From NCBI GenBank assembly GCA_964594075.1, contig CAZQKW010000007.1, positions 1 to 64,000 of the forward strand: a stretch of 64,000 nt of DNA. Reading direction: 5' to 3'. The position numbers and the translations under genes were made by a program. The stretch is from CAZQKW01 sp964594075. GTDB lineage: Bacteria; Desulfobacterota; WTBG01; CAIYCZ01. Below, piece by piece: positions 59,287-64,000 of the stretch; positions within the stretch are counted from its first letter, which is position 1, and each line of letters begins with the position of its first letter. Under the pieces are notes generated by a model. The model was not told the DNA's origin. It did no database searches and worked only from the letters and a program-made list of their open reading frames with translations.

Positions 59287-61629
59287 GTGATCGCAAGAAT
59301 TGCTGATATAATAATTTCTTACCGTGCACCGTTATTGACGTTCTGTGTTATTGTAACCCTTTATTTCATCTACACGTTAAAAGATCTTCGGCTTCGCGCA
59401 AACCTGTCGGATTTTGCCCCTCTCAACCACCCGTTTATGAAAGTTCAGCAGAAGCTGATGGATATTTTTGGCGGTTTACATCAAGTCTCCATTGCCGTCG
59501 TCGTCAGACAGGGGGATATATTTAATTACGAGACGCTCAATAAAGTAGTGCTTATCACCCGGCAGTTATACTTGCTGCCCGGTGTCAATCCAGGACGGAT
59601 TGTCTCCCTATCCGCCCGCAAAATAAAACACGTGACCGCCTATAACGAGGGATTCACGGTGCAGCGGCTGATGCGTGAGGCACCGGCCGATCCCGAAAGC
59701 CTGCAGGCTCTTAAGAATGCAATCGTAAATAACCCCATGCTCTATGGCCCGGTGGTAGCAAAGGATTTTACCGCAACGCTCATCACTGCCGATTTTCAAC
59801 CCGAGGTTGAAGCGCAAAACATTTTTCAGGAACTTTTCCAAATCATAGAACCGCTGCAGGATGCCAACACCGATATTTTCATCGCCGGCCGGCCCATATT
59901 GGAGGGGTGGATGTATCGCTATCTGCCGCGCATGGGAAAAATATTCCTGGTGACCATTGCGGCAATGGTGCTGCTCCTTGCGGCGGCATTCAGATCAAAG
60001 CGCGGCGTCATCCTGCCGGTCTGTTCAGCCTGTATGGCAACCGTTTGGGGGGTGGCAACGCTGATTCTCTTCGGCTACTCCCTGAGCCCCACCACTATAC
60101 TGATCCCGTTTCTCATAGCCGCGCTGGAAGTCTGCCATTCCATCCAGTTCTTAAAGCGCTACTACGAAGAAGTGCAAACATCGTCTCCCACGACGCTGAC
60201 CGCTGCCCAGCGGACACTTCAGGCTTTGTTCGTTCCTGCGGTTATTTCTGTCTGCACCGACGGCGCCGGGTTTCTGTCTCTCTACGCCGTGCCGATTCCG
60301 ATTATAAAAAGCATGGCGCTGGCAGGCGGCGTGGGGGTTTTCAGTATTCTGTTTACCACCATCGTGTTCATACCTGCCACACTTTCATTATTGCCCCTGC
60401 CCAAACGCCGCGAAGTAGAACGTGAAGAAGCGCCCACCGCGGTAAACCGCTTGCTTGTCCGCATCGCGACCGCCGTGCAGCGCGCGCCCCAGCGCGCGAT
60501 AATTGTGCTCTTTTTTCTTGCAGCCGGTTGTTGCGGGCTGTTGGGGGCATCACAGCTTGTCGTGGGCGACAATGAGGAGGGTTCTGCCATCCTTGCTGCT
60601 GACGCCCCCTACAACATGGCAGAAAGACATATTAACCGGCTCTTTTCCGGCGCCAGCAGTTATTATGTTTTTGTTGAAGGAAGCGGCGAAGAAGCCCTTA
60701 TCAACACGGACGCGCTGAAAGAAATGGACGCGCTCCAGCGCCATCTCATAACCAGTCTCCCCCAGGCAGAATACGGAATTTCTCTTGCTGATTATATCAA
60801 GGTTCTGAATATGGTCATGTTTGGCGGAGATGTTGCGCACCTGAAAATTCCTGAGAACAGCGGCACCATTGCCGAATACCTGTTTCTCTACGCCATATCA
60901 GGATTTCCCGGTGACTTTGATCCGGTGGTGAATCAAAATTATCAATATGCAAACATTAAGATTGATTTTAAGGATCATAAAGCTGAAACCATTAATAAGG
61001 CCATTGCCGCGACCCGCGACTGGATTGCACGAGAACACAGATGCGAGAACGTCGGCTTCCGGTTGGCGGGAGGGGAGCTGGGAACCCTTGCCGCGGTCAA
61101 TGATGTCATCCACGGCGCACTGGTTGAAAGCATCATTGTGGTGGTGCTCATCACGTTTAGCTGCGTGCTCTGCGCCTACCGTTCTTTTTTCGCCGGTATC
61201 ATGTTGTGTGTCCCGCTCTTATTTGGCGTGCTGGTTACCTTTGGCATTATGGGGTTCACCGGTATAACGCTGACGATTGAGACCCTGCCGGTTGCCGCTC
61301 TGGGGATCGGAATAGGGGTTGACTATGGATTGTACGTCACATCGCGCATTCGCGAAGAGTATGCCCGCGCCACCGGTGCCGGGATGGAACAGGCAATTAG
61401 ACAGGCGTTGATAACCTCCGGAAAGGCAGTTTTTTTTACCGGCAGCACCGTCGTCATTGGTGTGTGTGCCTGGATTTTCTCTGATATTCGCTTGCAGGCG
61501 CGGCTTGGTCTGCTGCTGGGAGTTTTAATAGTGCTGAATATTTTAGGGGCATTGGTGTTGCTGCCGGTTTTGCTCAGGATGAGTAAACCGTTTTTTATCA
61601 CCGGACGACTCGATTCTAAAAAGACATAA
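59287..61629 (+). CDS. RND/MMPL-type exporter
   Basis: A 780-residue membrane protein of the COG1033/HpnN-type RND family. It has twelve predicted helices: one near residues 12-30, five at about 215-375, one near 400-420 and five at about 610-770, with two periplasmic loops between. The motif GIGIGVDYGLYVTSRIREEY near 675 carries the proton-relay Asp. Start codon GTG, 2 bp behind marR. Relatives move lipids or hopanoids to the outer membrane. With the downstream LolA-like and DUF1302 genes it suggests transport of a hydrophobic compound across the envelope. Confidence 0.9.
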   Translation: MIARIADIIISYRAPLLTFCVIVTLYFIYTLKDLRLRANLSDFAPLNHPFMKVQQKLMDIFGGLHQVSIAVVVRQGDIFNYETLNKVVLITRQLYLLPGVNPGRIVSLSARKIKHVTAYNEGFTVQRLMREAPADPESLQALKNAIVNNPMLYGPVVAKDFTATLITADFQPEVEAQNIFQELFQIIEPLQDANTDIFIAGRPILEGWMYRYLPRMGKIFLVTIAAMVLLLAAAFRSKRGVILPVCSACMATVWGVATLILFGYSLSPTTILIPFLIAALEVCHSIQFLKRYYEEVQTSSPTTLTAAQRTLQALFVPAVISVCTDGAGFLSLYAVPIPIIKSMALAGGVGVFSILFTTIVFIPATLSLLPLPKRREVEREEAPTAVNRLLVRIATAVQRAPQRAIIVLFFLAAGCCGLLGASQLVVGDNEEGSAILAADAPYNMAERHINRLFSGASSYYVFVEGSGEEALINTDALKEMDALQRHLITSLPQAEYGISLADYIKVLNMVMFGGDVAHLKIPENSGTIAEYLFLYAISGFPGDFDPVVNQNYQYANIKIDFKDHKAETINKAIAATRDWIAREHRCENVGFRLAGGELGTLAAVNDVIHGALVESIIVVVLITFSCVLCAYRSFFAGIMLCVPLLFGVLVTFGIMGFTGITLTIETLPVAALGIGIGVDYGLYVTSRIREEYARATGAGMEQAIRQALITSGKAVFFTGSTVVIGVCAWIFSDIRLQARLGLLLGVLIVLNILGALVLLPVLLRMSKPFFITGRLDSKKT

Positions 61630-61798
61630 AAAGCGCCGTATGATTGTCCAGCATCCCGGAATAACAGTTTGGGCGTTTATTTCATTGCGGCGCGTGAAAC
61701 TACGGATCGTGCGTTGTTTCACCGTTTAAAACAGAGGCGTCCCGGTCAGGTTCTGTTTTGGGTCGGGGCACAACGTCAACCATTTCAGGGAGGTCAGC

Positions 61799-62731
61799 AT
61801 GAAGCGTGCAACATTTTTTATTACAGGATTGGCAGGGGCACTTATTTTTTTCATCCTGGCATACGCCTCGCCGGGGGGTGCCACAGAACTGAAAATTGAA
61901 AGCGCCCCGCCTGCCTGTCAGGATTGCTGCGATGTAATGAAACTATACGACGGGATTTCTGCGAATGATTTAATGAGGATAAAATACTGGATTAAGTACA
62001 CCAAATTTGCCCGCGATTACCGCAGCGACGGAAAATTTTTTCTTATTGACAAAAACGGTTTTACCCGCAGCAGAGGTTTTAATCGCTACCGTATACTGCT
62101 CTACCGCAACAGCCCTGAATATGATTATAAGGATTTGACGGTAATCACCGACCCGCAGAATATCAAGGGCCTTGCGATTCTTGCCTGGACCTACAAGGAT
62201 CCGAAAAAAGATCAGGACACATGGCTCTGGCTTCCCACCCTCAGAAAAATCCGCCGGGTTTCCCAGTCCGAAGCAGATGACTCGGCGCTGGGCTCTGACT
62301 GGACAACCGAAGAAATGTCCACGCGGCGCTGGGAGGATGAAACCTATACCATGATCGGCGAAAAAAAATTCCCGGGATTTACCTCGAAATATAATGGCAA
62401 AACCTATCATCAGGGTGTGGACTGCTGGGTGGTAGAAGCAACGCCAAAACGCAAGCCCTGGTATTATTCCAAAAGAATTGTGTGGATAGACAAACGGCAT
62501 GGGGGCAATATTTTCGATGAAATATATGACCCGCTGGGGAAAAAATTCAAGGTGGTTTTGAAAGTATATGATATATGGCCTGAAAAAAACTGCGTCCCGC
62601 AGGTGCACCTCGAGGTGTACGATCTTAATACCGGCCACAGCACTATAAATGAGATAGGCAATATCAAATTTAATACCAGCCAGGATGAAAACTTCTTTAC
62701 CGAAAAAACGCTCATGCGAACTAAATGGTAA
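61799..62731 (+). CDS. LolA-like periplasmic protein (outer-membrane lipoprotein-sorting family)
   Basis: A 310-residue exported protein: signal peptide (1-28), a Cys cluster (CQDCC) just behind it, and a LolA-like half-barrel with LLYRNSPEYDYKDLTVITD and DTWLWLPTLRKIRRVSQSEA followed by GSDWTTEEM. Such proteins accompany MMPL-type RND exporters and probably shuttle their hydrophobic cargo through the periplasm. An AGGGAGG site precedes the ATG. The 169 bp before it show no gene. Confidence 0.87.
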   Translation: MKRATFFITGLAGALIFFILAYASPGGATELKIESAPPACQDCCDVMKLYDGISANDLMRIKYWIKYTKFARDYRSDGKFFLIDKNGFTRSRGFNRYRILLYRNSPEYDYKDLTVITDPQNIKGLAILAWTYKDPKKDQDTWLWLPTLRKIRRVSQSEADDSALGSDWTTEEMSTRRWEDETYTMIGEKKFPGFTSKYNGKTYHQGVDCWVVEATPKRKPWYYSKRIVWIDKRHGGNIFDEIYDPLGKKFKVVLKVYDIWPEKNCVPQVHLEVYDLNTGHSTINEIGNIKFNTSQDENFFTEKTLMRTKW

Positions 62732-62745
62732 AAAAGGGGGAACAG

Positions 62746-64000
62746 ATGAAAAAACTAATTTTATTAATCGGTCTGCTGGTGCTTATTAAACCGGCTTTTC
62801 TGTTCGGGATCGAACTGGGCGACAAGGCAACCGTCTCCGGATATTTGAAGAATGCAACTGCGGTAAAAACCCGCCAGTTTGATGAATTTTTAAAAATTAG
62901 AAACACCGTCCAGGTAGAGGCGGAATATCGGCTGCAGGATAATCTTCATATTTTTGGCATTATCCGCGAATTTTATGACAGCGTGTTTGATGCTGAATCG
63001 CAGTACCGGCAAAACCGCAATTACCTGTACCGGACGCGCGGCGCCGACTGGCTGCGCGAACTCTATCTCGATTATTATTCAAATAATCTGGATGTTCGCA
63101 TCGGCAAACAGCAGGTCGTCTGGGGAACCACCGTGGGCATGAAGATTCTTGATATTGTAAACCCAGATGATCAGCGGGAATATGTGCTGGAGGATTTTGC
63201 TGACAGTCGCATCTCGCTGTGGATGTTAAAGACCGAATGGTCGCCCAAGGTAAACGGCACCCTTCAGTTTCTTTTTATTCCCGATTTTCACAAGAACTTC
63301 ATCGCTCCCCCCGGATCACCTTTCACCTACCGCGCGGTGGCTCTGGGAGCAGAACGGTTAGCCTCCCTGGAGGAGATCGGCTTTCATGTCGCCGAGCACG
63401 AAATCCAGCCGGGAAAAAGTTTTGAAAATGCAAAGGTTGGGCTGCGCTGGCTTGACATAATAAAAGGCTTTGAATACTCCCTCAACTGGCTCCACGGTTA
63501 CGAATACAGTTCCTATAAAAAAACGATCGGCGCCCCTCTCCCGCGTATCATTGAAAGCAAGTATGCGCAGGTGGAATACTGGGGCGCGTCATTTACCAAA
63601 ACATTTACCGCCGGGCGGCTGCGCGGCCTCACCACGCGGGGTGAATTTGTATATAATCATGGGCACATAAATGGTTATGGCACCGAAGGCAGACAGGTGG
63701 GGGTGACAAAGGTAGATATGTGGAAATCCGCCTTTGTCCTGGAACGGTATGTGGTGACCAACTGGCTGGTGGAATTTCAGTATATTATGATGGGGCTTGC
63801 GCGAGAAAAAGAAAAGGGGTACCGGTTTCTCCTGGGTCCCACCCAAGGAACGATGGATCAGGTTGAAACCTATCTGACACTTATGGTCTCCACTGATTTC
63901 TTTCACGAGCGGCTCAAGGCAAAAACCCTGATGGTCTATGGTGACAACAATGACTGGCGTATCAGCCCGCGGTTTGATTTTGAAGTTACAGATAAAATAA
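62746..64000 (+). CDS. DUF1302-type outer-membrane protein, cut by window end
   Basis: ATG 62746 with AGGGGG upstream opens a frame that stays open to the end of the window (418 codons). A signal peptide (LILLIGLLVLIKPAFLFG) is followed by beta-barrel-like alternating sequence. The segment LRELYLDYYSNNLDVRIGKQ then QVVWGTTVGMKILDIVNPDD and EDFADSRISLWMLK matches the DUF1302/alginate-export-like porin family. It is probably the outer-membrane component of the RND-LolA-like system. The C-terminus lies beyond the window. Confidence 0.85.
   Translation, partial: MKKLILLIGLLVLIKPAFLFGIELGDKATVSGYLKNATAVKTRQFDEFLKIRNTVQVEAEYRLQDNLHIFGIIREFYDSVFDAESQYRQNRNYLYRTRGADWLRELYLDYYSNNLDVRIGKQQVVWGTTVGMKILDIVNPDDQREYVLEDFADSRISLWMLKTEWSPKVNGTLQFLFIPDFHKNFIAPPGSPFTYRAVALGAERLASLEEIGFHVAEHEIQPGKSFENAKVGLRWLDIIKGFEYSLNWLHGYEYSSYKKTIGAPLPRIIESKYAQVEYWGASFTKTFTAGRLRGLTTRGEFVYNHGHINGYGTEGRQVGVTKVDMWKSAFVLERYVVTNWLVEFQYIMMGLAREKEKGYRFLLGPTQGTMDQVETYLTLMVSTDFFHERLKAKTLMVYGDNNDWRISPRFDFEVTDKI

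Noticed and set aside
1..64000. CRISPR arrays, tRNA and rRNA genes
   Set aside because: No evenly spaced direct repeats with spacers, and no cloverleaf or rRNA-like stretch was recognised in reading; a tRNAscan/Infernal run would be needed to exclude them fully.

Overview
The window reads as a chromosomal segment of an uncultured, Gram-negative, strictly anaerobic bacterium. Tol-Pal genes, outer-membrane proteins and lipoproteins indicate a diderm envelope. The flavin-based Hdr/Flx electron-transfer genes, two tungsten-type aldehyde:ferredoxin oxidoreductases (AOR), a selenoprotein and a tetraheme cytochrome point to an anaerobe. The gene content resembles Desulfobacterota or Omnitrophota-type lineages, but no taxonomic marker in the window settles this. 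Several promoters read as TTGACA-17-bp-TAnnnT, so a normal housekeeping sigma factor is likely.

Layout. 1-5862 (+): an integron gene-cassette array with recognisable attC sites. It carries an SDR plus an FeS photolyase, a nuclease-like protein, a membrane protein plus a TIR-like ThsB protein, a toxin-like/DUF2283 pair whose first gene has a stop codon, and a lipoprotein. 5915-15824 (-): ferredoxin, AOR and an FlxABCD-HdrA-HdrCB electron-bifurcation operon; FlxD is a selenoprotein with an in-frame TGA and a hairpin behind it. 16040-17656 (-): a GT-C glycosyltransferase. 17809-25743 (+): rsmD, coaD, an aspartate aminotransferase and the complete tolQ-tolR-tolA-tolB-pal-cpoB run, closed by a terminator. 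25836-28214: an AT-rich island with a Tat-exported protein of unknown role, bracketed by inverted copies of a transposase-type end and a transposase remnant.

28258-31246: a second integron with cassettes on the minus strand and a broken integrase gene divergent from them. Its attI/promoter-like segment (30806-30869) is 57/64 identical to one inside the first array (3433-3496). 31405-36172 (-): YHS protein, folK, dapL, dapB and a metallophosphatase-like tetraheme cytochrome. 36438-41969 (+): dtd, a hydrolase lipoprotein, then DUF169, SDR and a second AOR. 42272-45510: a FecR/DUF6600 protein converging on an NmrA-like protein.

45702-58525 (-): a ten-gene surface-glycan operon (GT4 and GT2 transferases plus an ABC flippase) led by a winged-helix/Rossmann protein, with two matching inverted repeats in front of it. 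58693-64000 (+): MarR regulator, RND exporter, LolA-like periplasmic protein and a truncated DUF1302 outer-membrane protein.

The strongest leads are the selenocysteine Flx-Hdr operon beside an AOR, the duplicated attI/promoter of two decayed integrons, and the small membrane protein + TIR cassette that looks like a reduced Thoeris-type defence pair.
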